NCBI GenBank assembly: GCA_964450405.1
Contig: CAYVCQ010000009.1
Location: 62,001-126,000 of the forward strand
Reading direction: 5' to 3'
From: WRGT01 sp964450405
Lineage (GTDB): Bacteria; Spirochaetota; UBA4802; UBA5550
Length of the DNA: 64,000 nt
Below are positions 53,878 to 61,924 of the stretch, one piece after another. The translations under genes were made by a program, and so were the position numbers. The notes beneath the pieces were generated by a model. It did no database searches. It was not told where the DNA came from and saw only the letters and a program-made list of their open reading frames with translations. Each line of letters begins with the position of its first letter. Position 1 is the first letter of the stretch.

Positions 53878-54696
53878 TCAGGTTCCCGAAAATACAGGTT
53901 TCTTTTTCTGGGCAAATGACTGAAATGCCTCTATTAAATCGTTTGATGGAATTGTGTAATTGCTGACCGCTGCATTAAATTTCAATGAATCATCGATCGA
54001 TTTGCCTATACCATACTTTAATACAGTTTTGGATGCCTGTACTGCAAGAGGTGAGTTATCGGCAATTTCCTGCGCCATTTTTTCAGCTCCGGCAAGGAGT
54101 TCGTCGTAGTTTTCATATATTTTATTTACAAGATTTATCTCTTTTGCGCGTTCCGCATCGATATTTGCCGCTGTGAAAGCAAGTTCTCTTGCAACGCCCT
54201 GACCGACAATTTGAGGAATTCTCTGAAGTACTCCAACATCGGCAACAAATCCGATAGCTGCCTCTCTTAAGGAGAATATCGCATCTCTTGTACAAAGTCT
54301 GATATCACATGCAGTAACAACATCAAGTCCGCCGCCGATACAATGAGAATGAATTGCGGCAATTACAGGTTTTCTGCAGTTTTCCATAGCCGAAATTCCA
54401 TCCTGCAGAGAGAGAATCTTTTCAAAAAATTTTCTCTTAATCCCTCCATATTGCTGCTTTTCCATAAGTTCACTGAATAGTGGAACCATGCTTGGAAGGT
54501 CAATCCCTGCGGAGAAACATGATCCTTTCCCCGCCATTATTATAACACGGATTTCATCATCTTCATCAAGTTCTTTGAATATTGGAATTGTCTCAGTCCA
54601 TGCCGGAGGATTCATGCTGTTCTTTTTTTCCGGTCTGTTAAGCCAGACCCAGGCGATCTGGCCCTTTTTTTCTACAGAATAAAATTCGTAACTCAT
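53878..54696 (-). CDS. enoyl-CoA hydratase/isomerase family, dienoyl-CoA isomerase-like
   Basis: 272 residues, normal crotonase length. RVIIMAGKGSCFSAGIDLPS provides the CoA/oxyanion segment, then PVIAAIHSHCIGGGLDVVTA and CDIRLCTRDAIFSLREAAIG followed by FVADVGVLQRIPQIVG. Aligning by eye with mammalian ECH1, the three acidic residues (Asp in GGGLD, Glu in LREAAIG, Asp in ADVG) are all kept. Plain hydratases lack this set. The likely reaction is delta3,5-delta2,4-dienoyl-CoA isomerisation in unsaturated fatty-acid oxidation. Last of the leftward set with yciB, the ketopantoate-reductase-like, the ADC-like and tetR genes. Confidence 0.85.
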   Translation of the reverse strand: MSYEFYSVEKKGQIAWVWLNRPEKKNSMNPPAWTETIPIFKELDEDDEIRVIIMAGKGSCFSAGIDLPSMVPLFSELMEKQQYGGIKRKFFEKILSLQDGISAMENCRKPVIAAIHSHCIGGGLDVVTACDIRLCTRDAIFSLREAAIGFVADVGVLQRIPQIVGQGVARELAFTAANIDAERAKEINLVNKIYENYDELLAGAEKMAQEIADNSPLAVQASKTVLKYGIGKSIDDSLKFNAAVSNYTIPSNDLIEAFQSFAQKKKPVFSGT

Positions 54697-54723
54697 AAAG
54701 TTTTCTCCTTATTATTAAGTATT

Positions 54724-54827
54724 TGTCATTCCGGTTTTGCAGCTTCAATTCTTGCAAATACCGGAATCTCATGATTAATCTGGCGTATGAGATACCGGCA
54801 TTACGTTACACTTCAGCCGGTATGACA
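54724..54827 (+). repeat. CCGG-family inverted-repeat element, copy 1
   Basis: 104 bases. Begins TGTCATTCCGGTTTTGCAGC and ends CTTCAGCCGGTATGACA, so TGTCATxCCGG and CCGGxATGACA are inverted ends. An internal pair (ACCGGAATCTC / GAGATACCGG) forms a second hairpin. Copy 2 in the opposite direction is at 55734-55838 with only about seven differences. It lies between the dienoyl-CoA isomerase gene start and yciB. Confidence 0.8.
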
Positions 54828-54911
54828 GTTAGTAAACTTTCTGGTCAGCCTCAGGGACTTAGGCATTTAGCTTCATCACCCCGGTGATTTAAAGTTTAAA
54901 TATTCCGCTGC

Positions 54912-55457
54912 TCAATCAGTTTTTTCTGATGTTTCTTTTATGTGCGGAGCAAGAATCAAACTTTGGATTATCACAAAAATCAGCATAAATCCAAGAATAC
55001 CAAACAGTTTAAAATTTACCCATACATTAGTTGAAAAGTGATATGCAATGTAAATATTAACAAAACCTACTGCTGTAAAAAATACGGCCCATATGAGGTT
55101 AAGCCTCTCCCATATGTGCAAAGGAACTTCGATCTGTTTCTGAAGCATGGACTGAACAAAGTTTTTATTAAAGCCGTAGCGTCCGATGAGGAGTACACTG
55201 GCAAAAATCCAGTATAGTACAGAAGGTTTCCATTTAATAAAAAGTTCATTGTGAACTAAAAGCGTAGCGCCTCCGAAGAAGATTATTACAACTAGACTTA
55301 TGATCATCGGCTTTTCAACTTTTTTGTTTTTAATATATGCAAAGGTTATCTGTATGATGCTGGCAGCTATGGCAACTGCAGTAGCAACGTAGATATCTTT
55401 AAGTTTAAAAGCTGTAAAAAAAAGAATTATAGGGAACATCTCAAATAAAAATTTCAT
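54912..55457 (-). CDS. yciB: YciB/IspA-type inner-membrane septation protein
   Basis: 181 residues, normal length, with five to six membrane helices. The N-terminus MKFLFEMFPIILFFTAFKLK and the later FIKWKPSVLYWIFASVLLIG, then WERLNLIWAVFFTAVGFVNI and YIAYHFSTNVWVNFKLFGIL, are the recognised YciB/IspZ segments. The protein sits in the inner membrane and helps coordinate cell-envelope growth and division. It lies between two inverted copies of the CCGG repeat, separate from its neighbours by about 215 and 420 bases, so it is probably transcribed alone. Confidence 0.93.
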   Translation of the reverse strand: MKFLFEMFPIILFFTAFKLKDIYVATAVAIAASIIQITFAYIKNKKVEKPMIISLVVIIFFGGATLLVHNELFIKWKPSVLYWIFASVLLIGRYGFNKNFVQSMLQKQIEVPLHIWERLNLIWAVFFTAVGFVNIYIAYHFSTNVWVNFKLFGILGFMLIFVIIQSLILAPHIKETSEKTD

Positions 55458-55880
55458 CTTATCTCCGGTGAATTTTTGCAGCTGCTTGAAAACCTCTGGT
55501 AATTTCGTTTCCCTCGAGCTGAAGGCAGGGGGATATAAATTTCACAGCCGGTTCTTTAAGCAGATACGAATTTTCAGTTAAATTATACTTCCGGAATTTC
55601 CCGGAATCGGGTAAATGATGAAAAATGAGTGCTAAAAAGCAAGAAAGATTTCGCAGAAAAATCTGTTTTTCAAAGGTGAAATTATTGCAGTATTATGATG
55701 GATTACCTGTTTCTGACCCAAAAGTTTTCTCATTGTCATACCGGCTGAAGTGTAACGTAATGCCGGTATCTCATCCACCAGATTTAATTGGGAGATTCCG
55801 GTATTTGCAAGTATTGAAGCTGCAAAACCGGAATGACAAATGCTAAAATAGAAATTTTTAAGTCAGTCCCTGGTAATCCC
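55458..55880. other. intergenic region with two repeat families
   Basis: Holds a TTTCCCTCGAGCTGAAGGCA...GGGGGA sequence (55508-55533), related to 33232-33260, and copy 2 of the CCGG element (55734-55838). No gene was recognised. Confidence 0.5.
55734..55838 (-). repeat. CCGG-family inverted-repeat element, copy 2
   Basis: 105 bases, the reverse complement of the copy at 54724-54827 with about six substitutions and one single-base gap. The ends are TGTCATACCGG and CCGGAATGACA on the plus strand. Flanked by AAATGCTAAAAT on its right, as also near 35170. Confidence 0.8.
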
Positions 55881-56909
55881 CTACATCCTTTTTCGAACTT
55901 CATCCATGATGAGTTTTACATCCAGCGGTTCAAATTTTTCTTTTGAAAACTGTTCTCTGCAGAGATCGTATATCGCTCTGTTGTAGGGGACTTTCAGTTT
56001 GAACCTGTCAGCCATCTTAACAAAATATCCGTTTATAGTTTCCAGTTCAGAATCGTGGCCTCCGCGCTGTATTATATCCTGAGCCATGCTGCACATTACC
56101 ATTTTTTTAGTATTTTTGTTAAACATTCCGCTTGTTAGAATCTGAGGGAGTTTTGCCCCCATCCATATTTTTCTCCATGGAGGCATACCACCGATTTTAC
56201 ACTCACTAAATCCCATGGCCTTCACTATCTGTACACCTTCAAAAAGCAGATTTGTAAAGAGAGTCTGAAAAATACTCTGGTCTGAAATTTTTGTAAATCC
56301 ATGTCCCGTAATGGTTGTAATTGAATTTGTCAGATTGATTATCATTTTTGAATGCGCCGCATCCTGAAGATGGTCAACAATTACGGTTTCAACACCCTTA
56401 TTAAAAATGTCAGCAATCTCTTTCATCTCTTTCTGCAGCTCATTGTTAATTGTACCGAATACAAGCGGCCCCTTCTGCTGATAGCCGATAACCCCCGGTT
56501 CATCAAACCATGAGTTATATCCCAGTACGCAATAAATTACCTTTGAAAAATATTTCGGAAGAATGCTCTGATTTTCAACTCCGTTCTGCATCCCGATAAT
56601 CACAGGATTGTCGCCGGCTGTATCTTTGATTATTTTAGATACAACATCGAGACTGAAATTTTTAACACCGATAACTATTACATCCGCATCGGCCAGCTCT
56701 TTGATGTTATCAATTACTTTAAGTTTTACATGTTCTTTTTTATTTTCCTCATCTTTCCGGTAGAGAGTGACTCCTTTCTCTTTCATGGTCTTTGCCACAT
56801 CCCCCTGGTCAAAGAAATAGACATTATCATGGTGAGGCGCTATCCATCCTCCCACTGACTGACCTATTGCGCCTGCTCCGAAGAAAACAATTTTCATATT
56901 ACTTTTCAT
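55881..56909 (-). CDS. ketopantoate reductase (ApbA/PanE)-like protein
   Basis: 342 residues from ATG 56909, which has GGAG seven bases upstream; ATG 56921 and ATG 56897 are alternatives. The NADP Rossmann motif KIVFFGAGAIGQSVGGWIAP is followed by ADVIVIGVKNFSLDVVSKII, PVIIGMQNGVENQSILPKYF and AAHSKMIINLTNSITTITGH with the catalytic Lys. The family reduces ketopantoate to pantoate for CoA, but many paralogues act on other 2-keto acids. At 342 residues it is longer than standard PanE (about 300). Placement with an ADC-like protein and a CoA isomerase suggests a catabolic substrate rather than pantothenate synthesis. Confidence 0.8.
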   Translation of the reverse strand: MKSNMKIVFFGAGAIGQSVGGWIAPHHDNVYFFDQGDVAKTMKEKGVTLYRKDEENKKEHVKLKVIDNIKELADADVIVIGVKNFSLDVVSKIIKDTAGDNPVIIGMQNGVENQSILPKYFSKVIYCVLGYNSWFDEPGVIGYQQKGPLVFGTINNELQKEMKEIADIFNKGVETVIVDHLQDAAHSKMIINLTNSITTITGHGFTKISDQSIFQTLFTNLLFEGVQIVKAMGFSECKIGGMPPWRKIWMGAKLPQILTSGMFNKNTKKMVMCSMAQDIIQRGGHDSELETINGYFVKMADRFKLKVPYNRAIYDLCREQFSKEKFEPLDVKLIMDEVRKRM

Positions 56910-57011
56910 ACCGGTCTCCATTTCAATAATATATCAATAATAATCGCTAAACTTTTTTATATTAAAAAACGCCCTGGTATTCCCGCCGCCGAAGGCTGAG
57001 GGAATATATAA

Positions 57012-57911
57012 TCATCTATTTAGTACATTAAGCCACGCCGGAGTATTAGCATTCGGCAGATCGAAACAGCTCGACATGTGCTCGGCATATCTGAATTGAA
57101 ACGGGTGTTCTTCAATCTCAAGATCTCTCAGGAATTGTGCAGATGGTGAATCACCAATCTGAATATAATTTCTGTCTGGTTTTGCCCCTTTTTTAAAAAG
57201 CTGGCTCATATACTTTTTAACTCTGAATGTTGCCTCGAAATTTGTTTCGTTCTGTAAAATTTTCCCATTCAGTCTTGTGTAAAGATTCGATGTGACATCA
57301 AACTTCTGCGGAGTCCCATCCATTGGTATTTTTAGTGTTAAATAAGCTTTACTGTTCTCATCATAAACGGTTGCAACAGAATCGTTTCCAATTTTCTGAA
57401 TGTCAATGTCCTGGGTAACCTTCGGCAGCCCCCAGATTTTATTTCCCCTGATCTGGTTCTCATATGAGGTAACCGGCATTCCGGCAATATAGTATCCGGA
57501 ATGTTTAAAACTGCTCATAATCATCGGGAGAAGCGGGGGAGAGAGTTTTGTGTTGACCATGACGGGAATAGCCATTGCGATCTCATTGTAGGGGGCAACT
57601 CCCATTACATTTTTGTACTCATAACATGAAAATGCAATGATCGATCTTCCTCTTGTCATTTTTACGGGTTTGATTTTCGGGTGGAGATTCTCAGCCACCA
57701 GCTTTGCCGCTTTTTCATATGAGCAGTGAAAAATTCCAAGTGCACAGGTGACGTCACCATAAAAAGTAGGGAAAAGATAGTTTTTTGAAATTGAATCGGT
57801 GAGTTTAAGAGGGGTCAGAGCCTCTCTTAGTGTAAATCGTTTGAAAAAGTCATTTTTAAAATCATCAGCATTATCCAGCATTTTTGCAGCGATATCCCTG
57901 GTTGCTTTCAT
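57012..57911 (-). CDS. acetoacetate decarboxylase-like protein
   Basis: 299 residues from ATG 57911, preceded by AAAGGAGAAATAAA. The family core is present: YNEIAMAIPVMVNTKLSPPL, SGYYIAGMPVTSYENQIRGN and KIWGLPKVTQDIDIQ, as in the P-V-T-S-x-x-x-R-x-x-G-x-x-I-W-G-L-P-K signature of the ADC superfamily. Whether the decarboxylase Lys and Glu pair is functional could not be decided, and many relatives act as enol hydrolases or aldolases. The gene is directly downstream of two TetR-type palindromes and of tetR, so it is the best candidate for regulation by that repressor. Confidence 0.85.
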   Translation of the reverse strand: MKATRDIAAKMLDNADDFKNDFFKRFTLREALTPLKLTDSISKNYLFPTFYGDVTCALGIFHCSYEKAAKLVAENLHPKIKPVKMTRGRSIIAFSCYEYKNVMGVAPYNEIAMAIPVMVNTKLSPPLLPMIMSSFKHSGYYIAGMPVTSYENQIRGNKIWGLPKVTQDIDIQKIGNDSVATVYDENSKAYLTLKIPMDGTPQKFDVTSNLYTRLNGKILQNETNFEATFRVKKYMSQLFKKGAKPDRNYIQIGDSPSAQFLRDLEIEEHPFQFRYAEHMSSCFDLPNANTPAWLNVLNR

Positions 57912-57926
57912 TTTATTTCTCCTTTT

Positions 57927-57941
57927 ATGACCGCCGGTCAT
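57927..57941. promoter_or_regulatory. TetR-type operator 1
   Basis: ATGACCG-C-CGGTCAT is a perfect 15-base palindrome. It lies 16 bases before the ADC-like start codon, overlapping its 5' leader. The same arms occur at 57997-58011. Confidence 0.8.
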
Positions 57942-57952
57942 TGAGTGTGTTT

Positions 57953-57982
57953 AAAAAACCGGTTCTTATTCAGTGAACCGGT
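57953..57982 (-). terminator. terminator of tetR, between the two operators
   Basis: On the minus strand ACCGGTTC pairs perfectly with GAACCGGT around ACTGAATAA and ends in six T. It lies downstream of the tetR stop (58017), so it should end the tetR transcript before the ADC-like gene. Confidence 0.75.
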
Positions 57983-57996
57983 ATTAATGCAACCAT

Positions 57997-58011
57997 ATGA
58001 CCGGCGGTCAT
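57997..58011. promoter_or_regulatory. TetR-type operator 2
   Basis: ATGACCG-G-CGGTCAT is a perfect palindrome, extended to 17 bases by flanking T and A (57996-58012). It lies five bases past the tetR stop. It is the same sequence as operator 1 read on the other strand, with centres 70 bases apart. Confidence 0.8.
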
Positions 58012-58016
58012 AAATA

Positions 58017-58610
58017 TCAAGAAAAAAACTGTTCGCAGTCAAAAAATCTCTTTAAAAAGTCCTCCAGCATTATTCTGGCCTCATCTGAGTCTTTAATAGT
58101 TCCATCTATTATTAATCTGTAGCATATTTCAAGAATGGTACTGATTATTATCTCAGAATAAGCATCAAGCTGAGTTATGGGATAATTTTCGTTTAGGTTC
58201 AGAAAATTTAAAATTACACCGGAAAAAGCAGTCATTGTTTTCTTATAATACGGATAATCTTTATGGTTGCCCATATTCTTCCGGAGTTCAATGAGGAACA
58301 TCTTATTAGCTGAGAAAAAATCAATAATTGATTCTGCAAAGAAGATGATTTTAGGGAGATCTTTGTTTCTCAAAATCACATTTTGAAAGAAGGCTTCACC
58401 ATATTTTTCAAATACTTCATTTATCAGGTCATCTTTATTTTTGAAATAGAGATAGAATGTTCCTTTTGCAATTCCAGCCTGTTTTACGATGTCATTAACC
58501 GAAGTACCCTCAACACCTTTTGTCTCAAAAAGTGCAGCAGCAAATGCTTTTATCATATCACGGCTTATTATCCGCTCGGTTTTTTCTACAATACTTAAAG
58601 TTTCAGTCAT
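58017..58610 (-). CDS. TetR-family transcriptional repressor
   Basis: 197 residues from ATG 58610; a GTG at 58634 would add eight residues. The N-terminal helix-turn-helix is clear: MIKAFAAALFETKGVEGTSV followed by NDIVKQAGIAKGTFYLYFKN and KDDLINEVFEKYGEAFF. The rest is a helical ligand and dimer domain. It should bind the two ATGACCG palindromes just downstream of its own gene, which flank its terminator and precede the ADC-like gene. Likely ligands are acyl-CoA or keto acids, judged only from the downstream enzymes. Confidence 0.92.
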   Translation of the reverse strand: MTETLSIVEKTERIISRDMIKAFAAALFETKGVEGTSVNDIVKQAGIAKGTFYLYFKNKDDLINEVFEKYGEAFFQNVILRNKDLPKIIFFAESIIDFFSANKMFLIELRKNMGNHKDYPYYKKTMTAFSGVILNFLNLNENYPITQLDAYSEIIISTILEICYRLIIDGTIKDSDEARIMLEDFLKRFFDCEQFFS

Positions 58611-58727
58611 ATAAAAGAATCCCTTGTTAGACACGAGTAATATGAATCTCTATTTTATGACAATATATTGAGCAGGGATTAAGTAATCAAGCACTTGATT
58701 TATCGGAAAAAGTTATTTATTGATTTT

Positions 58728-58776
58728 GGGCTCTGACCCTGACGGTTATTTTTTATTCTTTTTAATGCTCTGACCC
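58728..58776. repeat. paired CTCTGACCC boxes, second site
   Basis: GGGCTCTGACCC at 58728-58739 and GCTCTGACCC at 58767-58776 are direct copies about 40 bases apart, the same arrangement as at 41705-41763. Both second boxes or flanks continue CCCTCTA. They lie in the tetR-trmB divergent region. Confidence 0.45.
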
Positions 58777-58793
58777 TCTAATCTCAATTTTTA

Positions 58794-58842
58794 TTGACAA
58801 ATTTAATATATTCAATAATAGTGATACTAAATAAAATCACTA
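58794..58842 (+). promoter_or_regulatory. promoter and candidate operator of the TrmB-type gene
   Basis: TTGACA at 58794-58799 with TAATAG at 58816-58821 (16-base spacing) is a plausible promoter. TAGTGAT (58819-58825) and ATCACTA (58836-58842) form a perfect 7-base inverted repeat over the -10 and start region. Overlap with the promoter suggests self-repression by the downstream TrmB protein. Confidence 0.55.
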
Positions 58843-58855
58843 AATGAGATGAAAA

Positions 58856-59551
58856 ATGAATCTAATAGAATGTTTTACAAAAGCCGGATTTACTAAACAT
58901 GAATCTTCACTATACCTTTCTCTCTGCAGAGAGGGGGAACTCACCGGATACGAAGCTGCAAAGATCTCGGGTATTTCGCGCTCCAATGCATATCTTGCGC
59001 TGTCAGGGCTTGTTGAAAAGGGGGGAGCGTTCCGGATCGAGGGGAAATCGGTCAGCTATATTCCTGTTCCCGTGAAAGAACTGACCGGTAATCTCCGAAG
59101 GGAAATTAACAAAGCATTTGAATTTATTGAAAATAATATTCCTGAGAAAGAAACAGTGACAGACCCCTTTGTAACAATAAAAGGGAAGAATCATATTATA
59201 AATAAAATGAAAAATATAATTATCGATGCTTCAGAAAGAATCTATATCTCAGCATCAGCGGATGATATTGATCATGTAAAAATTGAAATAGAACAGGCTA
59301 TCGGGAAAGGAAGAAAAGTTGTCATTATCACATCACGAAAGTTTGTACTGCATGGCGCGGATATTTATTATAATGAAAAAAGGCCGGGTCAGATAAGGCT
59401 TATTGCTGACAGCGCACATGTGCTTACAGGCGAGATTGACGGAGAAAGTAATGCAGCTTCACTTTATTCAATGAACAGCAACCTTGTTCAACTGATCAAA
59501 GATTCTCTTACTAATGAGATGGAGCTGATTAAATTGCGGGGGAATAAGTAA
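58856..59551 (+). CDS. TrmB-family transcriptional regulator
   Basis: 231 residues. The N-terminal winged helix reads FTKAGFTKHESSLYLSLCRE, then YEAAKISGISRSNAYLALSG and LVEKGGAFRIEG, the TrmB pattern. The C-terminal part (ERIYISASADDIDHVKIEIE) is a ligand-binding fold like that of other TrmB proteins, which sense sugars or small effectors. The palindrome over its promoter suggests autoregulation. The diaminopimelate decarboxylase gene starts 73 bases after its stop in the same direction and may share its transcript. Confidence 0.85.
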   Translation: MNLIECFTKAGFTKHESSLYLSLCREGELTGYEAAKISGISRSNAYLALSGLVEKGGAFRIEGKSVSYIPVPVKELTGNLRREINKAFEFIENNIPEKETVTDPFVTIKGKNHIINKMKNIIIDASERIYISASADDIDHVKIEIEQAIGKGRKVVIITSRKFVLHGADIYYNEKRPGQIRLIADSAHVLTGEIDGESNAASLYSMNSNLVQLIKDSLTNEMELIKLRGNK

Positions 59552-59623
59552 CAGGAAATTGCTGAATACTTTTTGGTTGAGTGACTTACTTATAATTAAA
59601 ATATTTACTGATTGAGGATTTTT

Positions 59624-60883
59624 ATGACTAATTATTACACAGAAGCAGCATCTTTCTACGGCAGCAGAACTCCGGAGAGTCTTCTCTCTGAGTTTGGCAG
59701 CCCGTTATATGTTTACAATGAATCGATCTTACGTGAGAGATGCAGAGAAATGGTGAATCTGATAACTGATGTGCCGTTTCAAATGAACTATTCAATTAAA
59801 GCAAATTCAAATCTGGAACTTCTTAAGATTATCAGACAGGAAGGTTCATGGGCTGATGCTATGTCCCCCGGCGAAATTCATATCCTCCTTGAGGCGGGAT
59901 TTAAACCGGAAGAGATTTTTTATGTGGGTAACAATGTTTCACGCGATGAGATGCTCTATGCAATTGAAAAGGGTGTAATGGTAAGTGTTGATTCCATTTC
60001 GCAGCTTGTGCAATTCGGAAATGTCAATCCGGGCGGTAAAGTTTCGGTGCGTTTTAATCCGGGAGTCGGTGCGGGTCATCATGAGAAAGTAGTGACCGGG
60101 GGAGATAAAACGAAATTCGGAGTCAACGTGGAATATATCTCAGAAATGAAAGAGATTCTGAAAAAATATAATTTAAAGCTTATCGGGATCAATCAGCACA
60201 TCGGATCTCTTTTTATGGATGGAGAAAATTATATACAGGGAGTTAAGGCATTATTGTCGGTTGCAGATAAGTTTGATGATCTTGAGTTTGTTGATTTCGG
60301 AGGCGGATTCGGCATACCTTATCACAAGCAGGATGGTGAACAGAGGCTGGAACTTAAAGAGTTTCAGAAAAAAATAAATAATATTCTTTTTCAATGGGCC
60401 GTCGAAAATAATCGGAATGTAACATTCAAAATTGAACCTGGACGATATATTGCGGCAGAGTGCGGAGTCCTGCTTGGAACTGTTTATGCTTTAAAACAGA
60501 ATGCTTTAACGCGATATGCCGGCAGTGATATCGGTTTCAATACTTTAATACGTCCGGCAATGTATGATTCCTGGCATGATATTGAAGTTTACAAAAAGGA
60601 TGGCTGCGCGGATAATGCCGTTAACGAAAAAGTAACTGTTGTGGGAAATATCTGTGAAACAGGAGATATACTTGCAAAAGAGAGAATGCTGCCGTCTCTT
60701 GCGGAGGGCGATATTCTTGCGGTTATAGATGCAGGTGCCTACGGATACTCCATGTGTTCAAATTACAACGGCAGATTGAGGCCGGCTGAAGTGCTTATCG
60801 GATTAGATGGAAATGCACGTCTTATTCGTCGAAGGGATTCTTTTGAAGATCTCATGCGGAATTTTGTTTATGAGAGAAGTTAG
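59624..60883 (+). CDS. lysA: diaminopimelate decarboxylase
   Basis: 419 residues from ATG 59624, which follows GAGGA by six bases. The PLP Lys is in FQMNYSIKANSNLELLKIIR, then GGDKTKFGVN, NQHIGSLFMDGENYIQGV, FVDFGGGFGIPYHKQ, the EPGRY phosphate motif and the catalytic Cys-Glu of GNICETGDILAKERMLPSLA. It decarboxylates meso-diaminopimelate to lysine. The length and the CETGD motif fit LysA; carboxynorspermidine and arginine decarboxylases share the fold but differ in these motifs. No other lysine gene is adjacent except perhaps the distant argD-like gene. Confidence 0.9.
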   Translation: MTNYYTEAASFYGSRTPESLLSEFGSPLYVYNESILRERCREMVNLITDVPFQMNYSIKANSNLELLKIIRQEGSWADAMSPGEIHILLEAGFKPEEIFYVGNNVSRDEMLYAIEKGVMVSVDSISQLVQFGNVNPGGKVSVRFNPGVGAGHHEKVVTGGDKTKFGVNVEYISEMKEILKKYNLKLIGINQHIGSLFMDGENYIQGVKALLSVADKFDDLEFVDFGGGFGIPYHKQDGEQRLELKEFQKKINNILFQWAVENNRNVTFKIEPGRYIAAECGVLLGTVYALKQNALTRYAGSDIGFNTLIRPAMYDSWHDIEVYKKDGCADNAVNEKVTVVGNICETGDILAKERMLPSLAEGDILAVIDAGAYGYSMCSNYNGRLRPAEVLIGLDGNARLIRRRDSFEDLMRNFVYERS

Positions 60884-60943
60884 TGTCATATATGTTCATG
60901 TCAAAGTTTTTATATTAAATAGGGATAAAACAGGTCACGTCAT

Positions 60944-61888
60944 ATGGAATTAGTATTTACTAAAAGATATAAAATAAATCTGATATTTTCACTTGTTATT
61001 TCACTCTCTTCAGCCGCATTTACAGCATATGCTTCTCCATATTTACTGAGGAATATTTTTCCCGGTATAGAAAATATCGGCGGTATTGCTGCGGCATCTG
61101 TGTTTGTTTTACTTCATCTTTTTATAACCGGCAAATACAGAAAGAGGAAAAAAATTGTATCTGTATCATTCCCCGAAGATTGGAGGTCTATATTATCCGA
61201 TCTGGTTCTCTTCTATAAGCTGCTCTCCGATGATGAAAAATACTGCTTTGAGAAAAAGGTTCAGATTTTTCTGGCTGAAAAAATAATTACCGGCATTGAG
61301 ACTGAGGTTGATGACAGTACAAAACTACTAATAGCATCTGCCGCAATTATTCCGGTTTTCAAAATTGATGACTGGGAGTATGATACTATGGGTGAGATTC
61401 TTGTCTATCCCGACAGGTTTGATCATAATTATAACTTTAAGTCAGGCGAAAGAGATGTGCTCGGAATGGTGGTGCAGCATACTTCTTCTTTAATTATTTC
61501 TAAAAAAGAACTTTTCAGAGGATTCAGATCGATGGAAGGGGGGAACACTGCAATTCATGAATTCATTCATAAAATGGATGAAGAGGATGGTCTGATAGAC
61601 GGGCTTCCCGTGCTTATGCTCACTAAGTCTGAACTTGCTGAATGGAAAAGGATAAGATCATCTGAAATGGAACTGCTTGAGTCTGGAAAATCTGATCTTG
61701 ATTCATATGCATTAACCGGTGAAGCCGAATTTCTAGCTGTAGCGGGAGAATATTTTTTTGAGCATCCTGAAAAAATGAAAGAGCGGAGTCCCGAGCTTTA
61801 TAATATCATGAAAAGTATATTCAAGCAGGATACGGCATCGATCCTTAAGTCAGAAGCATTGAGAGTGTTTAAACTTAAACGGAAGTGA
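60944..61888 (+). CDS. MtfA-like zinc metallopeptidase
   Basis: 314 residues. Two N-terminal membrane helices (about 10-32, INLIFSLVISLSSAAFTAYA; about 46-64, IAAASVFVLLHLFITG) are followed by a cytosolic domain with WEYDTMGEILVYPDRFDHNY and the zinc site HEFIHKMDEEDG (HExxH). The downstream GEAEFLAVAGEYFFEHPE segment supplies the third ligand region of the M90/MtfA family. E. coli MtfA is soluble and acts in glucose regulation via Mlc; the membrane helices here are an addition. No ptsG or mlc genes are seen. Confidence 0.85.
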   Translation: MELVFTKRYKINLIFSLVISLSSAAFTAYASPYLLRNIFPGIENIGGIAAASVFVLLHLFITGKYRKRKKIVSVSFPEDWRSILSDLVLFYKLLSDDEKYCFEKKVQIFLAEKIITGIETEVDDSTKLLIASAAIIPVFKIDDWEYDTMGEILVYPDRFDHNYNFKSGERDVLGMVVQHTSSLIISKKELFRGFRSMEGGNTAIHEFIHKMDEEDGLIDGLPVLMLTKSELAEWKRIRSSEMELLESGKSDLDSYALTGEAEFLAVAGEYFFEHPEKMKERSPELYNIMKSIFKQDTASILKSEALRVFKLKRK

Positions 61889-61924
61889 TAGTAGATAATT
61901 AAGTCAGCCGTGGGAGGGCTTGGG

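Noticed and set aside
57813..57835. GGGTCAGAGCC inside the ADC-like gene as another repeat box
   Set aside because: It lies within a conserved coding frame and lacks the second box and flanks seen at the two intergenic sites.
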